From: Brachypodium distachyon
Taxonomy: Eukaryota; Streptophyta; Magnoliopsida; Poales; Poaceae
Direction: 5' to 3'
Length of the DNA: 64,000 nucleotides
Assembly: GCF_000005505.3 (NCBI RefSeq)
Contig: NC_016131.3
Span: 19,117,501 to 19,181,500, forward strand
A program made the translations under genes and the position numbers. The notes beneath the pieces were generated by a model, which searched no databases, was not told the DNA's origin, and saw only the letters and a list, made by a program, of their open reading frames with translations. Positions 49,948 through 60,588 of the stretch are shown one piece after another (position 1 is the stretch's first letter; the number at the start of each line of letters is the position of its first letter).

Positions 49948-52900
49948 ATGGCGGCGGCGGAAGGAGGCGCCCCGGCGCTGACCCAGCAGCAGCAGGACAT
50001 CCAGATGATGCTCGCCGCGGACGTCCACCTCGGCACCAAGAACTGCGACTTCCAGATGGAGCGCTACGTCTTCAAGCGCCGCACAGACGGTACCCAACGA
50101 ATCGCCTCATATCATGATGCACTTGTTATTGCTCGTCTTAGAAATCGTAGATCAGGCCGCGTTACTGGTCTGACTAGGCGCACGAGTGTTGTTTTTTAAG
50201 TTGAACTCCCTGCACATCTTGTGATGTCCAAATGCCTACTGTGCTGCAGCCTAGTGTTTACTTGTCAATTATAGGCGTGTTCAGACTGTCAAATCATGTG
50301 AACAAGCTGTGCAAAATTGCTCCTTCGGTAGCTTTAGTTACTGGTCCGTGGAGTTGCATTGACTATTTCCTAGTGTATCTAGATGATTGTTGTGTAAATA
50401 GACGCCTTGTTTGAATTACTGCAAGTAACATCTTTGGTAGCATGCTGAACTCAATGACATCAGTGTATGCTTGCACATAGGAGCTCTGTTAATTCAGTTT
50501 CAGACCTTGTGTTCCATAGCAGGTAGTGTCATTTCGGAAAATCATTTAGGTCTATTAAAGAGTAAAAATCTGTGAATTTATTTTCATTGCACAAGCTCGT
50601 CTCTGATCTGAGAACTACAGTGGATCACCAGATTCCTGATTGCTTAAATTTTAAGGTGGTGTTGCTTTGTATATGTTTGCCTTGCTTGCATGCTTCTGTT
50701 AGAACATACGAAACACGAATACAACAAAAAACCAGCATACTCGTATCGGATACTGCATGGATACGGGGATACGGCCCGACACGTATTTTGGCCTATTGGA
50801 TTATTTTTTGATTAAAAGAAAAGAAAAAAATTCGGATACGTGAAGGATACCTCTCCGATACCTGCTCGATACGGGAAACCAACAAAATCGCAACGATCTA
50901 TCCTTCCCCATCTTTTGCACGACCTACCCCTCCCTCTTGTATTGTATGAGTTCGCCGAGGTGCCACCGCCAGGCTCTCCTAGCACCAGGCAATGTGGAAG
51001 GAGGAGCCTGTGCCTGCTGCCTGCAGCCCGTCTCCCACCGCTGCATTCATCCGCCGTTGACCTGTCGCTCGTTGTCTGCTACCATAGCCGGGGCCTCTCC
51101 AGCATCTGAGAGATTGTGAGTCTTCTTTTCCCTAACCACCTCTTCTTTTCTCCCTTCTCAGTTGGAACGGTGGATTGATTTCTTCTCTTCTCCAGTTCTC
51201 CCTTTTCTGTTCAGGTCAGCCATGGAAAGCAGAACTTCAGCTTCGATTGGGAGATCAAACACTGCAGGAACTGGGGCACGTTCTGTTCATGGTGGAGCCA
51301 GCAATGCAGACAAGTTTTCTTTTGATGAAAAATCTTACTTCCTGTATTCGTATTATTTATAATTATAATGTATATGTACAAACGTCTACGTATCCTCGTA
51401 TCTATATTTTCTAAAAATTGACGTATCGCGGTTCCCCATATCGTGTATCGGATACGTATCGGTGTATGTGCTTCCTACAGTAGAACTGATCTGTAGTGTA
51501 GTAAAAATTACTGCATTTGTTCAAGTTTCTGAACATGTAAATAACTGTTTTTGTGTGTTTCTGGTTGCCTACCTGTTTAGATAAAAAAATAGAGGAGCTA
51601 TATCTAGAAACAAATTCGTGTTAGACTAAAACTGATTTGTGATGGTTTCTCTGTACTTGTATGCAAATAAACTGAACCTCACTACCTTGAATTCATTGAG
51701 CTAGAAGTGGTAGCCTGTAGTTTCTTTGTCAAGGGTGTACTGTAGCATATCTTCTGTTTCCAGTGCAGTGTAGCTAGAACCCAAAAGACCACCAACAGGT
51801 TTTACGGTTAGATGCTTTGTTCCCAGATTTGGTAGACTTATTGGTTAAACATTGTATAAGCCAACTAGTGGGAAACCAGGTCAGGCTTTAGAAGTAAAGT
51901 TAACCATGTTAAGCAATTGATTAGTTCCAGGATCCAAAAGCTTAGAACCATAAGGTGAGCTGTACCTCTTTATAGAATAATGTTAGTACAACCATTAGAT
52001 GGTTAGTAGAACACTTCTGCACAACTATACTTAATGTCCAGAAGCAGCAACCACTAGAGATGAATCCCAATTGTCTAGTTAGCTAACAGTCAAATATCCA
52101 GAACCAGAATTCCAATCAAACTGGGTTAGAGAGGTCAGTTCAGTCACAGTTTGTTTCTAGTCAGAAAAACTTCTGTGTGAGGTGACTACAATCCGATGTG
52201 CTAACCAGAACATCTTAACGGACCTCAGTAGAATATGTTTATGTAACTGAGTTCTGGTGGCAACTTGTGAACAATGAATATGATCCTGTGAATCGTTGCA
52301 CATGTGGGAATTCATGAGATTGCCTTAGTCAATTGCTAGCTGCTTTACGGTCAATTTCACAATTTCTTCCGTCAATCAACAATGTAAAAAACTTTAAATG
52401 CAATTGAGCATGTCTTCCTTTCTGCAAAAAATTTCAGGTATTTACATTATCAACCTTGGCAAGACTTGGGAGAAGCTTGTGATGGCTGCGAGGGTCATTG
52501 TTGCGATTGAGAACCCTCAGGATATCATTGTGCAGTCTGCTAGGCCCTATGGCCAGAGGGCTGTCCTCAAGTTTGCGCAGTACACTGGTGCTAATGCCAT
52601 TGCTGGTAGGCACACACCTGGTACATTCACCAACCAGATGCAAACATCATTCAGTGAGCCACGCCTGCTTATCTTGACTGATCCCAGGACTGATCATCAG
52701 GTATAAGCTTGTATTTGTTTACAAGCTCTTGTTCATTTACTCAAATGAGGACCTTTGTTGATTGTTTTGTTAAACTGTGTACAGCCCATTAAGGAGGCCG
52801 CTCTTGGAAACATTCCCACCATTGCCTTCTGCGATACTGACTCTCCTATGCGTTATGTTGATATTGGCATTCCTGCCAACAATAAGGGAAAGCAGAGCAT

Positions 52901-53858
52901 TGGTTGCCTATTTTGGCTGCTTGCTAGGATGGTTCTGCAGATGCGTGGTACAATTCTCCCAGGGCACAAGTGGGATATCATGGTTAGTTTCAACAATCCA
53001 AAGCAGTATTGTGCTAAACATTATTTTTGTTATGTTATTAATACAATATTTTATTTTTCTAATTACTGCTGCCTGCTGTTTCTCTTTTGTAGGTTGATCT
53101 GTTCTTCTACAGGGACCCCGAGGAAGCAAAGGAGCTTGAAGAAGAAGAGGCTCTGGTAGCTCCTGACTATGGTGCAGTGGCAGAATATGCTGCGCCCACA
53201 GCAGATACCTGGGGTGGTGAATGGCCAGGAGCTGCCGCTCCACCTGCTGCCGTTGTGGCCGAAGCTGGTGCTGACTGGACTGGTGCTGCAGGTTCGATTT
53301 CTTTCATTTCGTGCTATTAGATTACCAACGAACGGAAAATCAACCTTCAGTCATATGCATGAAGTTTATCTTTGATGTTTTTTTTTCTCAAGTGTCAATG
53401 TTGTATACTACCTTGTGGCTGGCCTAGGAAGGCTTGAGGCTGGGTTTAAGCTTGCGTTTGCAGCGAGTTAAGCTCCTATCATGTTTTTTGGTGCTAGCAT
53501 AAGGTTCGGCCCACATTTTAAGTCAGGCTGCCTGCTGGCATTAATTTAGAACCTTGATCTCAATATTTGGTCTATGCCTATAGTCCGATATATGAAGCCA
53601 ACTGTTATGTTATACCTTTACCCGGGAAATGATAACTCCTATTCGATATTTCTATTTCCCATCCTGCATCTGGTGATTTAGATGTAGATGTCTGCTTGCA
53701 TGTTGTTTGATAGCAACCTGAACAAATTGGTATTCTGAATTGCAGCTCCTGCGGCTGATGCTGGATGGGATGCAGTTGCTGCCCCCCCACCTGCCGCCCC
53801 TGGTTGGGAACAAGGCAGTGCGCCTGCACCTGCTACGGCTACCCCGAACTGGGAGTAG
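49948..53858 (+). CDS. RPSA: 40S ribosomal protein SA (uS2, laminin-receptor homologue)
   Basis: Five exons (49948-50089, 52438-52700, 52785-52982, 53093-53291, 53746-53858) encode 304 residues; all phases fit. The protein belongs to the head of the small ribosomal subunit and is required for 18S rRNA 3' processing. Highly conserved stretches include [75 protein letters not shown] and [20 protein letters not shown]. The C-terminal tail is acidic then Ala/Pro-rich with spaced Trp residues (EWPG, DWTG, GWDA, GWEQ, NWE), as in other plant copies. Intron 1 is unusually long (2,348 bp) and holds a repetitive insertion. The start follows a telobox leader. Confidence 0.96.
50690..51475. mobile_element. 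Probable DNA-transposon-like insertion in RPSA intron 1
   Basis: The block is bounded by related inverted sequences rich in GTATCGGATAC and CGTATC (left about 50700-50790, right about 51380-51475, for example CATACGAAACACGAATAC against CACATACACCGATACG inverted). The interior is GC-rich and unlike the AT-rich intron around it. The exact ends and target duplication were not resolved. Confidence 0.4.
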
Positions 53859-54232
53859 AAGAGTAAAGCACATGGATCATGGGTGGATGACTGAGTTATT
53901 TGCCAGAAGAGTAAAAGCACATGGATCATGAGTTATTTGCCGTTTAAGAATCCTTTTGGTAGACATGCTTAAGTAGATTTAATTTTTACAGTAGGAATTG
54001 TGTTAGATGCAAATCGATTTTGTCTTGTTGACTATGAGTTGCCCCCAACCTTATGTTTCCTCGGACGGATAACTTTATGCCAAGTGAATTTGCCAGCGAC
54101 ATGTATGTCCAGCAACAAGTTGGTAGTCGATTTGTTCGCTATTTTGTTACTTTCCTAGTACTTGATCACACGAAAAATCCAAGGTGTATGCCAAGTGAAT
54201 TTGCCAGCGACATGCATACCATGATCGTTCTT
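53859..54232. other. RPSA 3' flank with a short direct repeat
   Basis: ATGCCAAGTGAATTTGCCAG followed by CGACATG occurs at about 54077 and again at about 54188. The second copy ends next to the LINE target site. Confidence 0.7.
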
Positions 54233-54923
54233 TTTTTTTAGGGAAGGCCATCATGGGTAGGTTTATTGCAAATTAGACCAAAGTTACATCATCGATGAGC
54301 AAAGGTAAAATAAAACTAGGGAGGTTCTAGCTCATGAGCTACTTTGCTAGAATCTCGGACAATTCTCGATGATCATCTTCCCAAAGTCCTTCAGAATCTC
54401 CAAACAGATGTAAATGGCTGCTGCCGGAGATGATGGCCAATTACCACTTGTCATCTCATGTACGACCTCGCTGCAATCAGGATTTATCAGTAGGTTGGAG
54501 CACCTAAACTCTGAGCAAAATACCACGTTGGAGCGTCAAGGCCTCTGCCATTGTGGCATCGTACACAACCAGGATTATGCTGTTCATTGCCCCTTCAAAA
54601 GCACCATTTGCATCTCGTACAACGGCTCCTGTCGCCCCTTCTTCCAAATCCTCGATAAAAGAAGCATCAATGTTAAGCTTCTGCATTCCTTCTGGAGGTC
54701 GACGCCAACCATGCCTGTCTGACCCTGTTGGCTTGGAATAAGCCCGCACATAATTCATAGCGAGGGCTTGAATCGCCATCGCAGAGCGATGGGGAGTTTG
54801 AATCGATTCACGCTTGCTCAATTGTCTTCTTTCCCACCATATGTACCAGCAAGCTATAGCTGCCAGTTCTCCATTAGTTATAGGCCCCATATAGGTCTTG
54901 TGTGCATTGTTACCTCCAAGCAG
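54233..54923 (-). mobile_element. 5'-truncated LINE (non-LTR retrotransposon) remnant with RNase H-like region
   Basis: The 691-bp insert lies between two perfect 17-bp copies of ATACCATGATCGTTCTT (54216-54232 and 54924-54940). A poly-T run at its left edge is the poly-A tail of a minus-strand element. These are the marks of target-primed reverse transcription. The minus-strand frame at 54890-54504 gives GMQKLNIDASFIEDLEEGAT, then GAVVRDANGAFEGA and DATMAEALTLQRG. This is the plant RVT_3/RNase H-type domain with its D and E residues. Only the 3' part of a LINE is present, with no full reverse transcriptase. Confidence 0.82.
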
Positions 54924-54940
54924 ATACCATGATCGTTCTT

Positions 54941-55598
54941 AATGTAGATCCTGTTGGGCCTTGGCCTTTGATCCTAGCCTTGTCCTTAGCTGTAGTCCGA
55001 ACTTTGTGCGTCCTTTTTGGTGTGTGTTTATTCTGGCCCGGTGGTGATTGTTGAGTTCGTGTCCGGCCCATGTCATTCCTACTCGGGCATCTTTTGCTAG
55101 TATTAGATTGAGCCTAGGAAGCATCAAATGATCAGAGTGCGCTACCAGCCTAACATAGCTGGAATTCATCAAGCTCCTAGATTTTCACGCACCGTTTGCG
55201 GTGGGTGGCTGATGCAGTTTCTCAAAATCTTTAAGATTAGTTCAGCTTGTGTAAGTATTGTATTTTAGAAATTTGCCGACGAATACGTGGAGAAGCATCA
55301 AGATGCGAAGGGTGGATCAAGAAAAGGGACTACAACGAAGCTTTTAGTTTTGTTGAATATATTCGTTATTTGTGTTTTTCGTCCGTGTATCATCTTTTGT
55401 ACTTTGTCTCATAAATGAATAAAACCACATCGTTGCTCTCTCTCAAAAATAATAATAATTCAGTCTACATATGTCCCTAGCCAACAATTCCCTCATGTTT
55501 CATCATTAATATCATTGTTTCTTGAACTGTTTCACTACAGAACTCATAATTAAGATGAAAGTTGAACATAATAAAGGAAAGTCTCTTCCACATGTGAC
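54941..55598. other. Intergenic, LINE to solo LTR
   Basis: No gene was recognised. The AT-rich 55380-55450 with AATAAAAC may be an old polyadenylation region. Confidence 0.4.
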
Positions 55599-57042
55599 CG
55601 CCGCGTCAGATCTACGTCGACAAAACCTGCTCTTTAAGAGGCTTGGCCTCTCTCTTCCTAGACAATCTCACCTTTCCTTTCTTGTCTCTCAAGAAATAGG
55701 AATTTGATCACATAGGATCAATTCTCTAATTCAGTTTTTCCTTTCCTTTCCTAGAGGTGGCCGGGCAGGGAGTCCCGTAAGCATTCCCAATCCTTCTGTT
55801 TGGTCTCCCCACGTACGTGAGCTCCACCACGTGGTGGACAACTCCCACCGAAGGCTTCCCTTTCCCCTAATGGGGCTAAGCCCATAGGGGATAATTAATT
55901 AGATTTCTCTAATTAATTACTATAGAGGCCCAATTAAATTCTCAGAAATAATCCGGAACATTTCAAAACCTTCCGAGAACTTCCGGAACCTTCCAGAATA
56001 TTCTCGGGCAATACCGGAAAATATCCCGAACTTTTCCGAAACAGCTTTTTCATATATAATTCTTTATCTCCGGACCATTCCGAAGCTCCCCGTGATGTCC
56101 TGGATCCCATCCTGGACTCCGAATCAATATTCGATATCACCATCTATTATCTCATCGTACCCTAGCGACATTAAGCGTTAAGTGTGTGACCCTACGGATT
56201 CAAGAACATGCGGACATGACCGAGACACCTCTTTGATCAATAACCAATAACGGGACCTGGATGTCCATAATGGCTCCCACATATTCCACGAAGATCTCAT
56301 CGGTTGAACCACTGTGTCGAGGATTCAATTAATCCGGTATCCAATTCCCTTTTGTCTCGCGATATATTAATTGCCCGGGATTTGATCATCGGTATCACCA
56401 TACCTAGTTCAATCTCGTTACCGGCAAGTTATCTTTACTCGTACCGCAATATAATATCCCCGTGACTAAACACATTAGTTACATGCTTCCAAGCTCATTA
56501 GGATGTTATATTACCGAGAGGGCCCAGAGATATCTCTCCGTCACATGGAGTGACAAATCCCAGTCTTGATCCATACAACCCAACAAGCACCTTCCGATAT
56601 ACCTCAAGAACACCTTTATGATCACCCAGTTACGAGATGACGGTTGATGTCCACAAAGTATTCTTCCGGTACTAGGGAGTAGCATGATCTCATGGTCTAA
56701 AGAAATGATACTTGACATAATAAAATCATTAGCAATTTAAACTTAAGTGACATGATCAAAAGTTATGCTTAGGTTTGGGTCTGCACATCACATCATTCTC
56801 CTATGATATGACCTCGTTATTAAATGACAACACATGTCTATGGTTAATAAACCTTAACCATCTTTTAACCAACGAGCTAATCTAGTACAGGCGTATTAGG
56901 AACACGGTATTTGTTTATTTATCCATACATGGATTTAGTTTTCTGTTAATACAATTATAGCATGAATAATAAACATTCATCAAGAACAAGGAAATTTGAA
57001 TAATAACAAATTTATTATTAACTCTAGGGCATATGTCCAACA
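55599..57042 (-). mobile_element. Solo LTR of an Angela/BARE-type Copia retrotransposon
   Basis: Read on the minus strand it begins TGTTGGACATATGCCCTAGA and includes GACTGGGATTTGTCACTCCA and GAGAGATATCTCTGGGCCC. These are familiar landmarks of Angela/BARE/WIS LTRs in Pooideae. A 5-bp target duplication, GTGAC, is present at 55594-55598 and 57043-57047. No internal gag-pol sequence is present, so this is a solo LTR left by unequal recombination. The outer end reads CG instead of the expected TG on the plus strand, a single change. At 1,444 bp it is shorter than typical Angela LTRs. Confidence 0.75.
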
Positions 57043-57071
57043 GTGACAAGGGTTACAAATCGATGAGCAAC

Positions 57072-57575
57072 TCAGTCGGCGAATGGATCATACGCTTTGA
57101 CGTTGATCACGTCCTCATCCTCCAACATCAGGTTCTCTGGTTTCTGCTCTCTTGTAATTTCTTTGCCTGAAAAATAGAATCTCGTCTCCCCGGACATTTC
57201 AGCCGGCACCATGCCGTTGTAAAAATCCATTAGGCGCTGCATCCTGTCAGTTCTACCAATGGAAAAGGTGAACCTGCGCCCATGACGGTCCTCTAACACG
57301 GGAGTGACGAACACCCGCGGCCTAGTCACCAGGAAGAACTCGACCTCGGCGCCGTCTTCCATCCCACGGTCCGCCGGCGTCTCTTCGCACTTGATCCGCC
57401 GGCCGTGGTACAGGAAAACCCCGTACCCGTGCTCAACGACGGGCGCCATGGCGCTGTAGTAGAAGTCCATGAGCACGTCCAGCTTGTCCGTCCTTCGCAT
57501 GGTGCGGCTCAGCCGGCGCCCTTCCTCGTCCTTCACCACGGGGGTGACGAACTGCCCGCTGTTCGCCTTCGCCAT
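57072..57575 (-). CDS. DiSUMO-like protein, copy 1 (two SUMO-like domains)
   Basis: This intronless gene encodes 167 residues made of two related ubiquitin-fold domains in tandem: residues about 9-82 (FVTPVVKDEEGRRLSRTMRR) and about 88-160 (FVTPVLEDRHGRRFTFSIGR). Each has the Rad60-SLD/SUMO pattern: a beta strand FVTPV, a basic turn, an RTD..L..LMDFY helix, then ...MEDG/LEDED.V. near its end. Grasses have a DiSUMO-like (DSUL) family of this layout; maize DSUL is known to act in nuclear positioning and cell fate in the female gametophyte. The C-terminus (VKAYDPFAD) has no Gly-Gly, so SUMO-type conjugation through a free di-glycine end is not expected. A TATATATA element (57676-57684) lies about 100 bp upstream of the start. 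It is paralogous to the gene at 62920-63507. Confidence 0.85.
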   Translation of the reverse strand: MAKANSGQFVTPVVKDEEGRRLSRTMRRTDKLDVLMDFYYSAMAPVVEHGYGVFLYHGRRIKCEETPADRGMEDGAEVEFFLVTRPRVFVTPVLEDRHGRRFTFSIGRTDRMQRLMDFYNGMVPAEMSGETRFYFSGKEITREQKPENLMLEDEDVINVKAYDPFAD

Positions 57576-58032
57576 GTCCGGCCGGCCAGTCTACGCTGCG
57601 CGCTATAGAGATCAGCTCTGGTTGTGGTGGTGCTAGTGATGGTGCTGTTGCTTTAGGTGGCGATGCGCCGGGAGTATATATAGTCGGCCGCAGCGACAGA
57701 GCCGTCCAGGGCCATGACTGCATGCATTCTCGTTCTCTTTGATTATCTCCGGTAATCTCGGTGGGCACAGATAGTTCAAGGAGACTCCCCGGATAACCGA
57801 GAATCGACGGGGACCATGAATGCACGAGTCCAATACTAACCAATTGATGCCATTCTCAAGGTGAAGATTAATCCCTGACTCGAGGGAGTTCATTCTAGTT
57901 AATGTCTCTGTTTGTGTGAAGCTTGCGGTCAACGTGTTTTGAGAAGCAAAAGGGATTCCCAAAGCAAATGGAGCACTCAGTCGAATACTATTCTCAAGGT
58001 GCCGCCCTGACTCTCGAGGGACTTAATTCCAA
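57576..58032. other. DiSUMO-like copy 1 promoter, with a 138-bp tandem repeat
   Basis: Contains the TATA box (57676-57684, minus). Further upstream is a tandem repeat: unit A 57852-57989, and unit B starting at 57990. Unit B is split by Helitron 3 after 58032 and resumes at 60589. Confidence 0.8.
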
Positions 58033-60588
58033 CCAGTTAAGGTGCCCATGCGTTGTTATGGATCGAAAACTTCATCCATAAATCATGATAAAAATATCAT
58101 AATTTCTGCGAACGTCTGGCAATAAACACGTGAATTGAAAAATGCAAATCGGTCAGTTCACCTGGTCCCTTTAATCCTTTAAAAATGGCAGTAGGGTGTC
58201 CTGCTTTGCTTTGCTGGTACAACAACAGGCAATCTTATTATATTTGTCCTTGTAATAAGACATCATATGTACGTACAATGACGATTTTATTATATTTGCA
58301 CCTCTGTGACACCCTTGTAATTCACAGCTCCATCACAATAGATGTTTTGTCTTCGTCTTTTCTGGCACCCACCGTGCGAATATCTAACCACCACCCTTTT
58401 AAATTGCCTAGCATCTTCTTCTACTCACCTTATTAAGTTTTGGGATCGAACTGAATCGACAAACAACTTAGACAAGCATTTTTTTATTCTCCAGCTTACT
58501 TTGTATCAGGATATCACTGTGCATCTCGACAGTTATCTATCTCTCTTTCTCCAACCCCCACCATGAAACAAGAAAACTTGTCATCTTCCCTTCTCCTTTC
58601 ATGCACTCTGCTCACTATATTGCCTTCGTTTAGATCTAGCATTGTCTCGCTCCAAATGTGCATGACATCCATTCGGATTGTCGGACTTACAACAACAGGC
58701 AATCTTTAGCACTGTTTATTTCATCATGATCAGGAATTGTCCAGTTCTGCCGATGCGGCTAGCATTCAGCATGAAAAGCAAGACCATAAAATGTACTCCA
58801 TGTTAGAAGTTAATCTCCGTACAGCGACAAGTATTTAGGAATAAATTCCAGGAACCATAAAAATGATCTCCGGGACAACACATCTTAGTACTTGACATAT
58901 ACTAAAAACTGAAGAAACATGGCATACTGACCCATACATTAATCCGAGCTTACAACATAAAAAAATACAGTAGCTAGGAGTCTGTATACATAGCCCATAA
59001 AAATAAAATACATCCATCCTCTGTTGTTGCAAAATCAGGTCAATGTTTAATACATGGGAGATAAAGGGAATCTGCAAGTTAATTTTTACAGCATCTATTT
59101 CTTGCAAGTAGGCCATTCATTGTATCATCACATAAATTCTGCCCTTTCTCGGTCAAGTACAATGCTTTCCGTTTCCTTCTATAAAAGCTTAAAGGAAAAC
59201 AGCTTGCTAGCTAATGACAAAAATATAGGGACTGACCTTCTTGATTCATTTTAAATCGGCAACAACTAAGTTAGTGCCTTTTCAGGATGAAGCTTGAAGA
59301 CTTAGATTAAGTACAGTCTGCGCACCAGGCAAGCTACTTGGTGAAGCCGACACGACTGTTTCGACCTTGCTGCTGTCGATAATAGGTGTGGATACATGGG
59401 TGTTCTGAATGGCATGTTTGCCCTTGCTACCAGCTGAATCAAGTTCTTTGCCATGTCAGCTGCTGGGAAGTCGCTGAACACAAGCACCTTTCCAGCATAG
59501 AAGATGGTGAGCTAATTTTTCTCTTGGTCCCTGTAATAAATCCCAAACATATTAACATTGGTACAGATCACCGTCAACACAAGAAGACATCCGTACAGAT
59601 CAACTTTTTCTATCAACAAGGATCCAGCTTATGGTGCATTAGCCTGTAAAGTCTGAGCATCCAAGTGTTACAATTTTGAGCATGCATGACTGATCATTTG
59701 TGAAGATTTAGTTATAACAATCTCTCTGAATTAGATTTCATGCTAAGACAAACTCCTCTTGCGACGTCTAGCTCTGATTCAGATGAACTAAACGCAGATA
59801 CAAAGGTTTTTGGACTTAACGTTTGGCCTTAACTTCTATGGTTCTCACAAGATTAGTAGGAGCCTAAGAGAAGAAAGATAGGCTGAAAATCAAGTAGAGC
59901 AAAGTGGGGCGTGGGCCAATACCTAGCAATAGAACCAGGGGCAGCCGCATCCTGCATGTTGCACAAGCCGGTGATCCAACAAAAGGTTGTCGCCGAGGCG
60001 GCGGATGCCACCGCCGCGTCCATCGCGAGCCCGTGGTCGCTACGCAGCTTCAGGGTGGGATGGCGCCGGCAGCCTGCGGCAGCGAGCTCCATGGCGGTTG
60101 GATCCGGCAGAGGAGGATGCAGGGATAGAGAGGGAGCGGAGGATGGCGGCCGTGGTGGCCATGCCGGTCGGGGCAATGAACTCCGTGGCAGCTATATCCG
60201 GAAGAGGACGGGGAGCGAGCGTAGGCGGGTGCAGATGGCGGCGGCGAAGGTAGTAGGCTTCCATGGCCATGGAGATTGGAGTGCCTTAAGGGGAACCCTG
60301 GTGGATGGTTGGGTCGCCGGAGCACGCGAGGATAGAGGGCTGCGGCTGCTGAGATGGGAAACGGCGGCAGTGGCGGAGGCGAGGAAGGGCGGCGGCGACG
60401 GAGAAGTGGCGACGGAGGCAGGGGAATCCGATCGGGATCGGGACTGTCAGGCGCATAAACCGGTTCTTTTGTTGTTCGGTTTTCTCATCGCGGGACGCGG
60501 GAGCGCGCGCGACTGGTTTTCTTTACGCGGGTGAGGCGGACGACGTAGATGGACTGAAGTAACTGTGTGAATTAAGAAGCAGCAAAGA
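58033..60588 (-). mobile_element. Nonautonomous Helitron 3 with exact ends
   Basis: Minus strand 5' end TCTTTGCTGCTTCTTAATTC (from 60588). The 3' end is CTGG (58033-58036), preceded by a hairpin-like CCATAACAACGCATGG. The host bases are A on the plus left (58032) and T on the plus right (60589), the A|T target expected for Helitrons. The ends are confirmed internally: removing 58033-60588 joins GGACTTAATTCCAA to TTAGTGTCTCTG, which aligns without gaps over 26 bases to the intact tandem unit A at about 57884-57909. No Rep/helicase is encoded. It carries a TIFY fragment and a GC-rich block (59904-60534). Confidence 0.88.
59282..59511 (-). pseudogene. TIFY/JAZ gene fragment inside Helitron 3, frameshifted
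   Basis: Just after an AG acceptor (complement 59512-59513) the minus strand reads LTIFYAGKVLVFSDFPAADM, the TIFY domain of JAZ/TIFY10-11-type jasmonate repressors. A one-base loss near AAG|AAC shifts the frame. In the shifted frame the family-like continuation is SAGSKGKHAIQNTHVSTPII, then DSSKVETVVSASPSSLPGAQ, and a stop at 59282-59284. No Jas motif follows and no N-terminal exon was found. It is a captured, decayed piece of a TIFY gene that keeps part of an intron, so it was taken as DNA, not as cDNA. Confidence 0.72.

Noticed and set aside
59853..60176. Minus-strand open frame as the missing first exon of the TIFY fragment
   Set aside because: No N-terminal JAZ motif is visible and no splice donor fits; it is more likely the Helitron's own GC-rich region.
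59911..60534. Plus-strand open frame of 207 codons in Helitron 3
   Set aside because: GC-rich Gly/Ala/Arg composition, overlapping frames on both strands and no domain. It is probably part of the Helitron's GC-rich block.
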